Counted from the first letter of the stretch, positions 50,487 through 59,770 are shown. The stretch: DNA of 64,000 nt from Rossellomorea vietnamensis (GCF_008180415.1 NZ_VTEI01000003.1:62681-126680); one strand, 5' to 3'. The notes: generated by a model from the sequence alone, not told the origin. Translations and numbers: made by a program.

Positions 50487-51299
50487 ATGTTACATTATCG
50501 AACATATGTTAAAGATACTTCTTGGCCTTGGGTCACCTTTATCCATGGTGCCGGGGGGAGTTCCAGTATCTGGTTTAAACAAATTAAAGATTTCAAAAAA
50601 GAATTTAATGTATTATTAATTGATCTAAGAGGCCATGGAAGTTCCCAGGCTTCTTGGAAAAAAGGTGACTCCTTTGTCAATGTGGCTGAGGAAGTCATCG
50701 ATGTTCTCGACTATCTAAAGATAAAGTCATCCCACTTTATAGGAATATCACTCGGTACGATTGTAGTACAGACTCTTGCAGGAAAACATCCTGAACGGCT
50801 TTCTTCCATGATACTAGCAGGAGCCATCATAAAGTTGAACCTTAGGACAAAATTTTTGCTGGCCGTCGGGAATGCATTTAAGTTTCTTATTCCCTATATG
50901 TGGCTCTACAAATTATTTGCCTGGATTATCATGCCTCAGCCAAGGCATGTAGAATCCAGATACACCTTCGTAAAGCAGGCTAGAAAAATGTGCCAAAAAG
51001 AATTCATACGCTGGTTAGGGTTGACAAAATCCATCAATCCATACCTGAAAAATCTGCAAATTGATTCCCAGGGTATTCCTACTCTCTTTGTGATGGGTGA
51101 GGAAGACCACTTGTTCCTGGCCCCAGTGAAACAGCTGGTGGAAAAGCAAAAAGAGCTTGATTTACACCTAATAGAGGATTCCGGGCATGTATGCAATATC
51201 GATCAGCCGGATAAGTTCAACTCGATCACACTGAAATATTTAAGGAAATTGAACCCAGTACCTGTTTCCATGTTCTTACCATTATCCGTCTTTCTATAA
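50487..51299 (+). CDS. Alpha/beta hydrolase
   Basis: 270 aa with the alpha/beta-hydrolase fold. The oxyanion loop is FIHGAGGSSSIW, the nucleophile elbow is FIGISLGTIV (Ser about 94), the acid is probably Asp in FVMGEEDHLF and the catalytic His is in EDSGHVCNIDQPD. A lid insertion around 120-190 is hydrophobic and basic. The substrate is unknown. Its ribosome binding site (GAGG) is moderate. Confidence 0.85.
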   Translation: MLHYRTYVKDTSWPWVTFIHGAGGSSSIWFKQIKDFKKEFNVLLIDLRGHGSSQASWKKGDSFVNVAEEVIDVLDYLKIKSSHFIGISLGTIVVQTLAGKHPERLSSMILAGAIIKLNLRTKFLLAVGNAFKFLIPYMWLYKLFAWIIMPQPRHVESRYTFVKQARKMCQKEFIRWLGLTKSINPYLKNLQIDSQGIPTLFVMGEEDHLFLAPVKQLVEKQKELDLHLIEDSGHVCNIDQPDKFNSITLKYLRKLNPVPVSMFLPLSVFL

Positions 51300-51563
51300 G
51301 ACGGATTTTTTTATGCCGATAACTCTCGAAAGAAGACCTGCATACAGAGGAGTTCCCTGATAGAAGCTGTCCTATTTAAACAATACAGCGGATATAATAA
51401 AAACTTTCAGCACCCACTACCCCAAAAGATCCGATTTATAACCTTAGTAATATGGGTAGAGTGTTATGAACCACTTAAAACGCTTAAGCATGTTAAATAG
51501 GATAACGATTCGCTTGCCAAGCGCTGGAATTAGCATTCGATAACATAGAAAGCAGGTGAGATC

Positions 51564-52223
51564 ATGATTGTTATGGGAATCGATTTGTCAGGCCCCTCTA
51601 ATCCAAAAGATACGGTAATTTCAATATTCGAAAAAGTCAATGGCTCTTTAAGATTTCGGCAGTTGATTTCAGGAGCTACTGATGAAGTCATCATCTCCCA
51701 AATTAAAAGAGAAATTGAAAATGATTCTGTGTTTGTAGGCATAGATTCCCCTCTATCTTACCAGGACGGCGGCGGCGACCGAAAAGCAGACAAAAGCCTT
51801 CGCGCCTATATAAAAAGTCTTGGCATGAATACTTCTTCTGTCATGTCACCCACCATGAACCGAATGGCTTATCTCACGCTGAGGGGAATTGCCCTGACAC
51901 GTTCGATTGACTCTCTTAATACAGACAGACCAATAAAGGTTGTGGAAGTTCATCCAGGTGCAGTAATGGGTTCGAGAATCCCCAAGGAACTGCTTCCTCA
52001 CCTGCTCAACTACAAAAGAAGCGAAGACTCTCAAAATCAGATCTTTCATTTTCTTCAGTCCACAGATTTGAATGAACTGCCTAATGAGGCAGGATCCTCT
52101 ACACATGCAATAGATGCTTGTGCCGCTGCTTTAGGAGCGTGGCATTGGGGAGATCCTTACCTTGAACCGAACTGGTGCGAAAAAGCAGTGCCTCCTCACC
52201 ACCCCTTTGACTTCTGCTGTTAA
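51564..52223 (+). CDS. DUF429 predicted RNase H-fold nuclease
   Basis: 219 aa. The DUF429 family is predicted to have a ribonuclease H-like fold: MGIDLSGPSNPKDT holds the first acidic residue, FVGIDSPLSYQDGGGDRKAD the second, and THAIDACAAALGAWH the third. The function is not experimentally clear. The start is ATG 51564 with AGGTGA upstream. It is monocistronic with a strong terminator. Confidence 0.8.
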   Translation: MIVMGIDLSGPSNPKDTVISIFEKVNGSLRFRQLISGATDEVIISQIKREIENDSVFVGIDSPLSYQDGGGDRKADKSLRAYIKSLGMNTSSVMSPTMNRMAYLTLRGIALTRSIDSLNTDRPIKVVEVHPGAVMGSRIPKELLPHLLNYKRSEDSQNQIFHFLQSTDLNELPNEAGSSTHAIDACAAALGAWHWGDPYLEPNWCEKAVPPHHPFDFCC

Positions 52224-52232
52224 TGATCGACA

Positions 52233-52271
52233 GCCAAAAACCCAGGCTGAAACCTTTCAGCCTGGGTTTTG
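52233..52271. terminator. Terminator after the DUF429 gene
   Basis: AAAACCCAGGCTGAAA / TTTCAGCCTGGGTTTT hairpin with a 3-nt loop. Confidence 0.88.
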
Positions 52272-52283
52272 ATTATTAATGTA

Positions 52284-52454
52284 AGGCTCTTTTTGTAAAC
52301 TTCATTGATATTTGGATACTAATTCAAAAAAACTAATCATTATTCATCTAACTAACTTGGTGATCACGAAGAAAAGAGCTACTTTCCCCGATTAGAGAGA
52401 AATCTCTTAGTATCCGGGGATATCCGAAAGCAACCATCGATGCGAAAACAGCCT
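52284..52454 (+). repeat. Family 1 palindromic repeat, copy 8
   Basis: AGGCTCTTTTTGTAAACTTC ... AGTATCCGGGGATATCCG then GATGCGAAAACAGCCT. It ends at the stop codon of the rsbR-like pseudogene. Confidence 0.8.
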
Positions 52455-53322
52455 AATGAAAAAAGCTCTCGACATGCAGACCATTTTCCTTTAAAGCCTG
52501 TTTCAAGCTGCTGTATGATGGATATTCTTTAAAATCAATACCTAGGTGGACCGCGGTCATCGCCAATTCAGGACGAATGCCCGAAAGAAAGGCCTCGACG
52601 CCTATCAATTTCAGACTGGAGATCATTTGAAAGATTTGGTTGGCAATCATCGTGTCTATTATTCCCACTCCGGATATGTCGATAAACAACTTGGTGATAT
52701 TATATTTCGTGCATTGCTCCAAAACTGAATCTGCAAGGCCTTCTCCAATCGTTATATTTAAATTTCCTAAAAGAGGAAAGATGGCAGCTGATTCAGTGAC
52801 GGGAATCACAGGGGAAATGATTGCTTTAATCAGATTTTCCTGCTTTGATAAAGAGTCCTTTGTTTTCGCATGGTAAAGCTCGGTAAATTTCTCAATGACT
52901 GTATCAAACCCTGAATTTAATTCTCTGCTCCATTCTAAGATCTGAGGTACTTCTGTATGGTTTTCATGAATGAACTTTTCAATAAAACTCCAAAAGATTT
53001 TCCGAAATATACCGAACTGCTGAACAATTTCATTAATCGATGTCCCCAGCTCAACTCGCTCATGAGCTATTTTTTCTGCCCATCTGTCTACTCTTTCGCT
53101 AAAGTTATCTTTACATATTTATACATACGCAAGGCTCTCAATGAATTCTGAATTCTGGCTTCTAAGCTTGCTTTCTATTTCTGAGGAGGTATTTTTAGCG
53201 TAAACTGAAAAACCAGCACAGTGTTTACGGCAATCGAGCCAGGCATCCGTCATTTTATGGTCATTATCGATAATATATTGAAAAAGCAACCTATTATTTT
53301 TTTCCTGCATCAAGGGGTTCAC
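52453..53322 (-). pseudogene. RsbR-type stressosome protein with an internal stop codon
   Basis: One frame of 289 codons from GTG 53322 to 52453 is broken only by TAA at 53119..53121 (codon 68). The N-terminal half is the RsbR globin-like domain and the C-terminal half a STAS domain with LFIDISGVGIIDTMIANQ, where Thr matches the first RsbT phosphorylation site. The second site reads LSGIRPELAMT, with Ser for Thr. Downstream of the stop the frame stays open and well conserved, so the mutation looks recent. It would have acted in the sigma-B stressosome. It has no cistron partner. Confidence 0.85.
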
Positions 53323-53707
53323 CTCATCATAAATATACTTTTATTTTATAAAGCTCTAATATTTTTAGCAATATTTAAACTGTTTTAGATGAAGCCATTT
53401 ACAGTAAATACTACAGAGCTCTTTAGCGGAAGGATTGTATATTCCTTCTAAAAGGGTTCTAAACCTGCCTTCCACATTACATTTCTGGTTCTTTTCACCT
53501 TCTAAATGGCTTTAAATACACCAGGAAGCCCTGCCTCTCTTCTTAAATTTATACTAATTCCTTCATCTACTTCACGTCCTCTAATGAGTACTAATAAGAC
53601 ATTGACTGTTATAAAGTGAAGATTTAATGAAATCTTTAGAAAGAAGGGATTTATCCCATCACAATATACTATAATAAAAAACAAGTATCTATATTGGAGG
53701 AACTACT
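53323..53707. other. Intergenic region
   Basis: About 385 bp. A minus frame at about 53502..53600 encodes RGREVDEGISINLRREAGL, which is protein-like and could be the relic of a gene end, but nothing upstream supports it. No repeats of families 1-3 were seen. Confidence 0.25.
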
Positions 53708-54007
53708 ATGTTAAAAACAGATATTGGTCGATTTAGGTTAATGGGATTTATAGAAGGAGCATCCCTGTTGGTTTTATTATTCATTGCAATGCCGCTTAAG
53801 TACATAGCAGACATCCCTGAAGCTGTGTCGGTTGTCGGGGCACTGCATGGTTTCTTCTTCATTCTATATTTGCTGGTCATCGGATATACGACAATCAAGG
53901 TACGCTGGGCATTTAAATGGATCTTCGGCTCTATTCTAGTCGCCTTTGTTCCGTTCGGTAACCTGATGCTTGACAGCAGGTTGAAAAAGACAAATTTTAC
54001 GGTATAG
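53708..54007 (+). CDS. DUF3817 membrane protein (YdzA-like)
   Basis: 99 aa with three membrane segments. The DUF3817 pattern is FRLMGFIEGASLLVLLFIAMPLK at the N-terminus, HGFFFILY in the middle and WIFGSILVAFVPFGN near the end. GGAGG lies 7-8 nt before the ATG. The function is unknown. Confidence 0.87.
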   Translation: MLKTDIGRFRLMGFIEGASLLVLLFIAMPLKYIADIPEAVSVVGALHGFFFILYLLVIGYTTIKVRWAFKWIFGSILVAFVPFGNLMLDSRLKKTNFTV

Positions 54008-54032
54008 GCAGGGCACATTCATACATGAAAAT

Positions 54033-54063
54033 TTAAAGCAGCAATTCTTTTGCTGCTTTTTTA
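54033..54063 (+). terminator. Terminator after the DUF3817 gene
   Basis: AAAGCAGC / GCTGCTTT hairpin followed by a T-run. Confidence 0.75.
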
Positions 54064-54189
54064 TTGTACTGGAAGTTATAGGTTTTACCTCTAAACTTTC
54101 AACTGTGTTCCCTGCGTCAGCTTCATAGCCCAGCGTCTCGTTGAAAAATAACCTCAAGTGATTCAAAAGAAAGGCCGGCTTTTTCTATA

Positions 54190-54363
54190 AGGCTCTTTTC
54201 GTAAACTTTGTTGCTATTTAATATGAATTTCATTATATAACACTATAATTAACCAATATTACCCCTGGTAAGCAAGAAAGAAAAGAGCTGCTCCCCGGGT
54301 TAAGAGAGGAAAACCTTAGTATTCGGAGAAATCTGAAAGCAACAATTTATGCGGAAACTGCCT
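54190..54363 (+). repeat. Family 1 palindromic repeat, copy 9
   Basis: AGGCTCTTTTCGTAAACTTTG ... TGAAAGCAACAATTTATGC then GGAAACTGCCT. Full length. Confidence 0.8.
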
Positions 54364-54524
54364 CCTCTAAGGACCTTTTGCCTTTACGAGCCGAACAGAG
54401 TGCTTCTGCTCTTGTTCTTAAAGGAAATTCTTCTTCTATTTTTTCTATCCTTACTATATGAGTCTATTCCTATCTCTTTCATACTGCATATATTATCAGT
54501 AGGTTTAAGAAAGGAGTGATAGAA

Positions 54525-54743
54525 ATGGCTGCAAACCTGACAGATCCATGTGAGAGATGTAGTGAAGACAGTTTGCTGTGCTTGTCTGTTCCCGGCTCGC
54601 TATGTCTGCAAATTCTGGGACTTCAATTGACCGCAAATAACTTGCTGCTTGAATTGGAACCAGATGCCGACCTTGGAGGAATTTCTGAATTGTTAGGACA
54701 ATTATTCGGAGGCTCCGCTGAAGTGTTATCTTCAGAGAAGTAA
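54525..54743 (+). CDS. Small acidic protein with four cysteines, unknown
   Basis: 72 aa. Four Cys lie in the first 30 residues (DPCERCSEDSLLCLSVPGSLC), followed by a hydrophobic, Leu-rich stretch and an acidic Gly/Leu-rich tail (LEPDADLGGISELLGQLFGG). AAAGGAG lies 9 nt before ATG 54525, and a terminator follows. I do not recognise the family. The CxxC pair could bind metal or be redox-active. Confidence 0.6.
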   Translation: MAANLTDPCERCSEDSLLCLSVPGSLCLQILGLQLTANNLLLELEPDADLGGISELLGQLFGGSAEVLSSEK

Positions 54744-54754
54744 TCTCTTAAAAA

Positions 54755-54795
54755 AAAACCCTTCTCTTAAATTTTTCGAGAAGGGCTTTCTTTTA
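54755..54795 (+). terminator. Terminator after the 72-aa gene
   Basis: AAACCCTTCTC / GAGAAGGGCTTT hairpin followed by CTTTTAAT. Confidence 0.75.
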
Positions 54796-55069
54796 ATATG
54801 ATTTTGAACTTTTTCTTTTATTTCTATACTTTTTATAAAGTGGATATACTATTGGCCCCCATTTGACAAGGGATTTAATAATTCGCTTCATGCCAATACC
54901 TCCCTATGAAATCTACTAGTAGTGTTTTTCCCTGAAATACAAATTTGTAAACTATTAGACTCAGCCCCTTCTCCTGACCAATACCTAGTCAAGAAGAAAC
55001 TACACTTGTGGGTATTCAGTTCTTTTACTAATTTTGTTCTTAACCTGAAAACAGGTAACTTAAAGATGA
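54796..55069. other. Intergenic region
   Basis: No ORF or RNA gene that I can support. It is AT-rich and leads into a family 1 repeat. Confidence 0.2.
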
Positions 55070-55242
55070 TGGCTGTATTCGCATACATTGTTGCTTTCGG
55101 ATATCCCCGTATACCAAGGGTTTTCTCTCAAATCTGAAAGAGCAGCTCTTTTCTTTTCCTGGTTACGAGGATATTTCGGTGAATTATGGTTATTTATTTC
55201 GGAATTAGTTTGAAATAGCAACAAAGTTCACGAAAAGAGCCA
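55070..55242 (-). repeat. Family 1 palindromic repeat, copy 10
   Basis: TGGCTGTATTCGCATACATTG ... GAAATAGCAACAAAGTTCAC then GAAAAGAGCCA. Full length, just after the site-2 protease-like gene. Confidence 0.8.
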
Positions 55243-55252
55243 TAATGATAAA

Positions 55253-55732
55253 TCAGTCTATAGGATCTGCCTTCTTCCCATATTTAATTACCTCGTAAAT
55301 GGCAAGTCCGTCACTTGGCTGCCCTTCACCTGTCTTGAATGGAAACAGAGAGAAAAAGATGAAATAGACAGAGAAATAAACGAACTGGTAAAAGAAAATA
55401 TGGACAGGCAGCGTACCTTGATAAATCAAAAAGTTGATTAGCAGGATGACTGCAAGGTTAGATAAACTGCCGGATATATAGATAAATATATGAACCCATA
55501 CTTTATCGTATTTAAGCCTTTCATATTGGCACCAGCCATCCATGAAATATAATCTCTTTACCTCCAGCGGGCCTATCTTGAACAAAGTTTTCCCTGCACC
55601 CAACGTAAAATTAATTTTGGCACCAAATGCTCTTGCGGCCAGTACGTGTCCCGCCTCATGGACCAAAGTCACCAAAGGCAATGTCAAAAAGAACGCAAGA
55701 AAGAAGGTCCACATATCACTCAATGTAAACAT
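55253..55732 (-). CDS. Site-2 protease-like (M50) membrane protein
   Basis: 159 aa with several membrane helices. The zinc motif HEAGH is in VTLVHEAGHVLAARAFGA (about residue 25). The distal metal ligand (usually NxxPxxxxDG) appears only as FSLFPFKTGEGQPSDGLAIY, giving the Asp. This is a short M50-like protein of unknown role; activity is plausible but not assured. ATG 55732 has a weak ribosome binding site. Confidence 0.75.
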   Translation of the reverse strand: MFTLSDMWTFFLAFFLTLPLVTLVHEAGHVLAARAFGAKINFTLGAGKTLFKIGPLEVKRLYFMDGWCQYERLKYDKVWVHIFIYISGSLSNLAVILLINFLIYQGTLPVHIFFYQFVYFSVYFIFFSLFPFKTGEGQPSDGLAIYEVIKYGKKADPID

Positions 55733-55833
55733 TCATGAAACCCCCGTTTTTAATATTTCCTCTGTCTATTGCCGGAACTCTTACGCTTTAACCGTATTCT
55801 CGTTGTATTTAATAGACTCGTAACACAGAGTAC

Positions 55834-55941
55834 ATGGATGTATTAAAGGATGGAGATTTTGGTGCAGTAAAGCTATCCAGTTTAACAGCCTCAGAAAACA
55901 AAAGTCTCCTTATGAAAATCCTGTCCGAACCACCTTCTTAA
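55834..55941 (+). CDS. Doubtful 35-aa frame or gene relic
   Basis: ATG 55834 opens a protein-like frame (MDVLKDGDFGAVKLSSLTAS ...) ending in TAA, without a convincing Shine-Dalgarno sequence. It may be the 3' relic of a lost gene. It lies in the 55733-56515 gap together with a family 3 repeat and an orphan terminator. Confidence 0.2.
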   Translation: MDVLKDGDFGAVKLSSLTASENKSLLMKILSEPPS

Positions 55942-56064
55942 CTATTGATGCAGCGTACCATGCATCCTTGCATAAATCAATTCCACAATAACAAAGAAAG
56001 AGCCCTATTAGAGGAGAGCACTGAAAATCTACCGAATTTTATAGTCTACTTGCTTTAACCTCAG

Positions 56065-56115
56065 ATAAAGTCAACTATCCTTCCTTAAAGAGGAAGAAAG
56101 GTTGACTTTTTTCTT
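56065..56115. terminator. Orphan strong terminator
   Basis: AAAGTCAACT.TCCTTCCT / AGGAAG.AAGGTTGACTTT with a T-run after it; a long stem with a 4-nt loop. No supported gene ends here on either strand, suggesting a small RNA or a decayed gene upstream. Confidence 0.6.
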
Positions 56116-56250
56116 GTTCTCTATCCTGCATCAGCGTTAGAATCCTTTGGTATTTTTTATTTGTCAGCCACCGCTGGAAGGATAGAAGGGTGCTAATTAA
56201 AGGCAGTGACCGGTGGTGCTTAAGTATGTAGTTCAGTGTTTTGGATAGTA

Positions 56251-56420
56251 AATAGAGGAAAGAGATTCCCTTATTTCTTACAGAACTCTAAGAAAAGCTA
56301 AAATAGGGGAATAAATTTCCCTTAATTATCTTAATACGCTAGAAAAATTGTGCTTTTATCATATAAGGGAAAAAAGTTCCCTTATTTACGGCTGTGTACC
56401 CAATTAAGGAAATGACTGGA
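56251..56420. repeat. Family 3 AT-rich palindromic repeat, copy 3
   Basis: GAGGAAAGAGATTCCCTTATT, ATAGGGGAATAAATTTCCCTTA and ATAAGGGAAAAAAGTTCCCTTATT are successive short palindromes. The upstream CACTGAAAATCTACCGAAT also matches the sequence before copy 2. Confidence 0.55.
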
Positions 56421-56515
56421 CAATTTCTCTCTAAAGCCCATTACATTAATCATCCAACCAAGCGGATCGGGCCTCCTCAACAAAAAACCAGCACTCTTTC
56501 ATAAAGCTTTTATGA

Positions 56516-56556
56516 AAAAGGCAGAATCGCTCTTGGAAGTGAGCGATTCTGCCTTT
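56516..56556 (-). terminator. Terminator after the 92-aa gene
   Basis: AAAGGCAGAATCGCTC / GAGCGATTCTGCCTTT, a 16-bp perfect stem, with TTTTTC next on the minus strand. It is about 80 bp beyond the stop. Confidence 0.75.
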
Positions 56557-56638
56557 AAACTAATTGTTGGACTTTTTCAGTGGCCTCTATTAGAGGGGAT
56601 CTTCCGGTTAATCGCAAAAGTATTTATTCTTGGTTCCG

Positions 56639-56917
56639 CTACTGAAGTTTCTTGTATTCCTTGATGAATAAAGCTGGATTTTGTTTCACATAAAATGTGT
56701 GTACCCCCTGATGAGTATGTAAATAAAGAAAACCATTTCCTTCATTTAATGACTTATAAGAGATATCATAGACATCTTTCAGCCAAAAAGATTTCAGCGA
56801 GCATGCTATGCATTCGCCATAAAGTAATAGCTCATGTTCTGATTCATGTGATGCCTGGACGTTACTTTCAATTTTCCTGGTGACGACATAATATGGATGA
56901 CTAGCAATTACGTTCAT
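56639..56917 (-). CDS. Small protein translationally coupled to the oxidoreductase
   Basis: 92 aa, soluble, beta-rich, with CIACSLKSFWLKDVYDI and GFLYLHTHQGVHTFYVK, reminiscent of PH-like small domains. Its ATG overlaps the stop of the oxidoreductase gene (ATGA), so the two are coupled. The family was not recognised; it probably assists or follows the same physiology as the neighbour. Confidence 0.6.
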   Translation of the reverse strand: MNVIASHPYYVVTRKIESNVQASHESEHELLLYGECIACSLKSFWLKDVYDISYKSLNEGNGFLYLHTHQGVHTFYVKQNPALFIKEYKKLQ

Positions 56918-57903
56918 TGTGAGTCATCACTGGGAAACTTGATACCAATCTGCCTTCTCGCCTCTTCCAGAATTTCCATTGTATTTAAAGACTGCTGGAA
57001 GGATTGTTTTGCGGATTCTCTTTCACCTTTCACTATGGAATCGACAAACTCACTGATTTCATAAAACATAGTATTTCCTTTTTGAGCAGCACTTATATCT
57101 TCAATGGAACCATCTCTATAATGTATTTCTACCTTTTGAGGATCAGAAATACTGTCTATCACGATACTCCCATCCTCTCCCTGTATTTCTGAAGGGATGG
57201 CAGAATTAGTAATCTTGGAATACATCGCCACTGCTTCCATTTCTTCATACTTAAAGAGGATGGTCCCTTCGCCATCAGCACCCGTTTCTAATAACATACC
57301 CTGTGCAAAGATGCTTTCAGGAAGTCCGAATAAGGTGATGATTGGCACAACACAGTATATACCTATATCCATCAATGACCCATTTGCCAGTTGCGGTTTA
57401 AAGGCATTGAGGACGGTTCCATTCCGATAGGCATCATATCGGGAGGAATATTGATTTTTAACAGACACAAATCTTCTTACCTTGCCGATTTTGGGCAGGT
57501 TATCTCTGATTGCCTGAAACCCTGGAATAAAGGTAGTTTTCAGAGCTTCCATTAACAATACATCATTTTCCTTTGCCGCCTCGATCATTTTTTGAAGTTC
57601 TTTAGTATTGCTGGCAGCAGGCTTTTCGCACAGAACATGTTTTCCACCATTCATAAAGAGGATGGATTGCTCAGCGTGCAGAATATTGGGACTTGCTATG
57701 TAAACCGCATCGATACTGCTGCTCTTGGCCATTTCCTCTAAATCAGTAAATGTCTGCTTCACTCCATGCTTACCTGCAAATTCTTTGGCGCGTTCCTCCG
57801 TCCTGGAATATACCGCTTTGAGTTCAAATCCATCTACTCCTCCTGCAGCATCCAGAAACCGATCAGTAATCCAGTTGGTACCAATAACTCCAAAACGAAT
57901 CAT
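56914..57903 (-). CDS. Gfo/Idh/MocA-family oxidoreductase
   Basis: 329 aa. The N-terminal Rossmann domain starts MIRFGVIGTNWITDRF, with the family segment KHVLCEKPAASNTKEL (Lys of EKP about 94) and a C-terminal alpha/beta substrate domain with GSLMDIGIYCVVPI. Such enzymes oxidise sugars, inositols or biliverdin-like substrates with NAD(P). The substrate is unknown. It is first in a two-gene operon. Confidence 0.87.
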   Translation of the reverse strand: MIRFGVIGTNWITDRFLDAAGGVDGFELKAVYSRTEERAKEFAGKHGVKQTFTDLEEMAKSSSIDAVYIASPNILHAEQSILFMNGGKHVLCEKPAASNTKELQKMIEAAKENDVLLMEALKTTFIPGFQAIRDNLPKIGKVRRFVSVKNQYSSRYDAYRNGTVLNAFKPQLANGSLMDIGIYCVVPIITLFGLPESIFAQGMLLETGADGEGTILFKYEEMEAVAMYSKITNSAIPSEIQGEDGSIVIDSISDPQKVEIHYRDGSIEDISAAQKGNTMFYEISEFVDSIVKGERESAKQSFQQSLNTMEILEEARRQIGIKFPSDDSQ

Positions 57904-58158
57904 AGTAAAACCCTCTCTATTCTCTTATTAGTGATTAATACTCATACTTTATCACTTTTTACGAGCAGGGTGAAATTATTCAGGTTGACAGGGAAATAAC
58001 TTTTACTAATTTTTACTGACATCCTCTCATATATTAAATCGATATCATTTAGACAGGTCTGATTCCTTCCTTTACTTCTTCCAGGGTCATTTTGAAAATG
58101 GGAATTTTTAGTCATTAGGATAGCGATTTCGAAAAAATCTAAAGGAGTGTCATATTAG

Positions 58159-58971
58159 ATGAATAGAGAAGGTTTTGAGGAAAAGGCTCTTTATGAGCAC
58201 CGTTTCTGGCTTCAAATACTTGGAGACCATGCCCGGTTTATTCGTGATACCTTATCCCCCCTTGAGAAAGAGGAGATAAACAGGGCAGAACAATTCATCG
58301 TTAACATGGATCAGCTCCTTGAAATGTCAAGGCAGCCTCTCTCAGGACAAAAACTGGAGGATTTGACTTCAATGGCTGCAAAGCAAACGGAAAAATTGAG
58401 AACCTTTAAACTTTCGCTTGTAAGAAAAAAATTAACTGGAAAAGTCGTCCTCGGTCTTGGTGAAACATTCATTAATCATATGGTCAATGAATTAGAAGAA
58501 TATATTAAAATTCTTGATCACCTGTTGAAAAACGAAGAAGTGCCTGACTTTCATCCCGTTCATCACCACCTCCTCTGGCTGGCTGATGCAGCGGGACATG
58601 CGGGCGCAATTAATGACAGTCTTGACCTTAGTGAGAAAAAACTGAAAGAACAAGGGACGGAATTTAAAAAAGACTTTGAAGCTTTTTACTTAAAGGCCAT
58701 TGAACTAGCAGGCTATATGAGAACTGGTTTACTCGAATTCCCTGCCTTAACGAAGTTCAATGAAGATGTAGAATTGGAAATGAAGATTTTCAAAAGCTTC
58801 CTCGATGAGTTGGAAGAATGGGAAATGAACAATAAGCTTCTTGGGTCCTTTTCAGCATTAATGGCTGATCATATGGGAAGGGAAGAATGCTACTATCTTA
58901 TCAAACTATATGAATCCGCAGGCACACAGCTGCCGGAGTGCGACCCAACAGCTCCCCGTGTAAAAGCTTAA
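58159..58971 (+). CDS. DUF2935 protein, hemerythrin-like helical repeats
   Basis: A 270-aa all-helical protein. Two similar halves, each with a metal-like cluster: ALYEHRFWLQILGDHARF at the start, HHHLLWLADAAGHAGA in the middle and ADHMGREECYYLIKLYE at the end. The fold is a pair of four-helix bundles, probably binding a di-metal centre (inference). It is common in spore formers and of unknown function. AAAGGAGTG lies before the ATG. Confidence 0.85.
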   Translation: MNREGFEEKALYEHRFWLQILGDHARFIRDTLSPLEKEEINRAEQFIVNMDQLLEMSRQPLSGQKLEDLTSMAAKQTEKLRTFKLSLVRKKLTGKVVLGLGETFINHMVNELEEYIKILDHLLKNEEVPDFHPVHHHLLWLADAAGHAGAINDSLDLSEKKLKEQGTEFKKDFEAFYLKAIELAGYMRTGLLEFPALTKFNEDVELEMKIFKSFLDELEEWEMNNKLLGSFSALMADHMGREECYYLIKLYESAGTQLPECDPTAPRVKA

Positions 58972-58986
58972 GTACTTCACCACTTT

Positions 58987-59022
58987 TAAGCACGAAAAGG
59001 GCAGTTCTTTTTCGTGCTTTAA
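58987..59022. terminator. Bidirectional terminator
   Basis: AAGCACGAAAA / TTTTCGTGCTT hairpin between convergent genes. Confidence 0.75.
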
Positions 59023-59065
59023 AGTGATAAAATAACAAGTCTCTACTCGGTGACTTGGGCTTCCC

Positions 59066-59770
59066 TTACTTTGTACAACGGATGATTCTTACTCCCAGCA
59101 GGTCTTTGTATTCCGCTAAATATCCTTCGTGTCTATCAAGCATTTCATGAATCTCTTCGGGAATCTCTTCTGATAAATTAAATTCTATAACAGGTTCTGG
59201 AGACAACAGTGGAAAATCCGGTCTTTCTATTTCCACTTTCTTGAATCCTGCCTCTTCCGCACACTTCCTCCATGCCTCTTCTTTAAGCAGCTGCTTCACC
59301 CCGTAAAATCCTGTCAGGATTTCCATATCTTCACTAGAAATTTCCCGCTCAACCGTCATTTCGACAGCGATGAAGACACCCCCTGCCTTCATGACCCTAT
59401 TCGCTTCCAATAGAACCGCTTCCTTATCAACAAAGGACAAAACAGATTCACAAATAACGAAATCAAACTCTTGATCCTTTAATGGCATATTCTCTGCAGA
59501 TCCTGAGATAAGTTCTACCTCAGCATCTTCAGTCCTCATTCTCTTTTGTGCTTTTTCCAGCATAACTGGATGATTCTCCAATCCCACCACTCTGCTGCCA
59601 AACATTTCTTTCAAAAACGCTGCAGTCTGCCCGGTACCACAACCGATATCCAGCACTGACATATCTTCTGAAATAGTTTCGCGGTACATCAACTCTTTGG
59701 TTAATAAAATTCCTCCTGGATGTGCTCCTCCAATTCCATACAACGCCAAGAAATCAAGATAACTGCCCAT
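59066..59770 (-). CDS. SAM-dependent methyltransferase
   Basis: 234 aa, class I Rossmann-fold methyltransferase. Motif I is SVLDIGCGTGQTAAFL, motif II has GLENHPVMLEKAQ, and motif IV is FDFVICESVLSFV. The C-terminal part (VIEFNLSEEIPEEIHEML) is not typical of a known specificity. The substrate is unknown. It is convergent with the DUF2935 gene. Confidence 0.85.
   Translation of the reverse strand: MGSYLDFLALYGIGGAHPGGILLTKELMYRETISEDMSVLDIGCGTGQTAAFLKEMFGSRVVGLENHPVMLEKAQKRMRTEDAEVELISGSAENMPLKDQEFDFVICESVLSFVDKEAVLLEANRVMKAGGVFIAVEMTVEREISSEDMEILTGFYGVKQLLKEEAWRKCAEEAGFKKVEIERPDFPLLSPEPVIEFNLSEEIPEEIHEMLDRHEGYLAEYKDLLGVRIIRCTK

Noticed and set aside
53119..53121. In-frame stop in the rsbR-like gene as a possible recoding site like the selenoprotein UGA
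   Set aside because: The codon is TAA, not TGA, and the position is a linker between domains rather than a Cys site. A nonsense mutation is the simpler reading.
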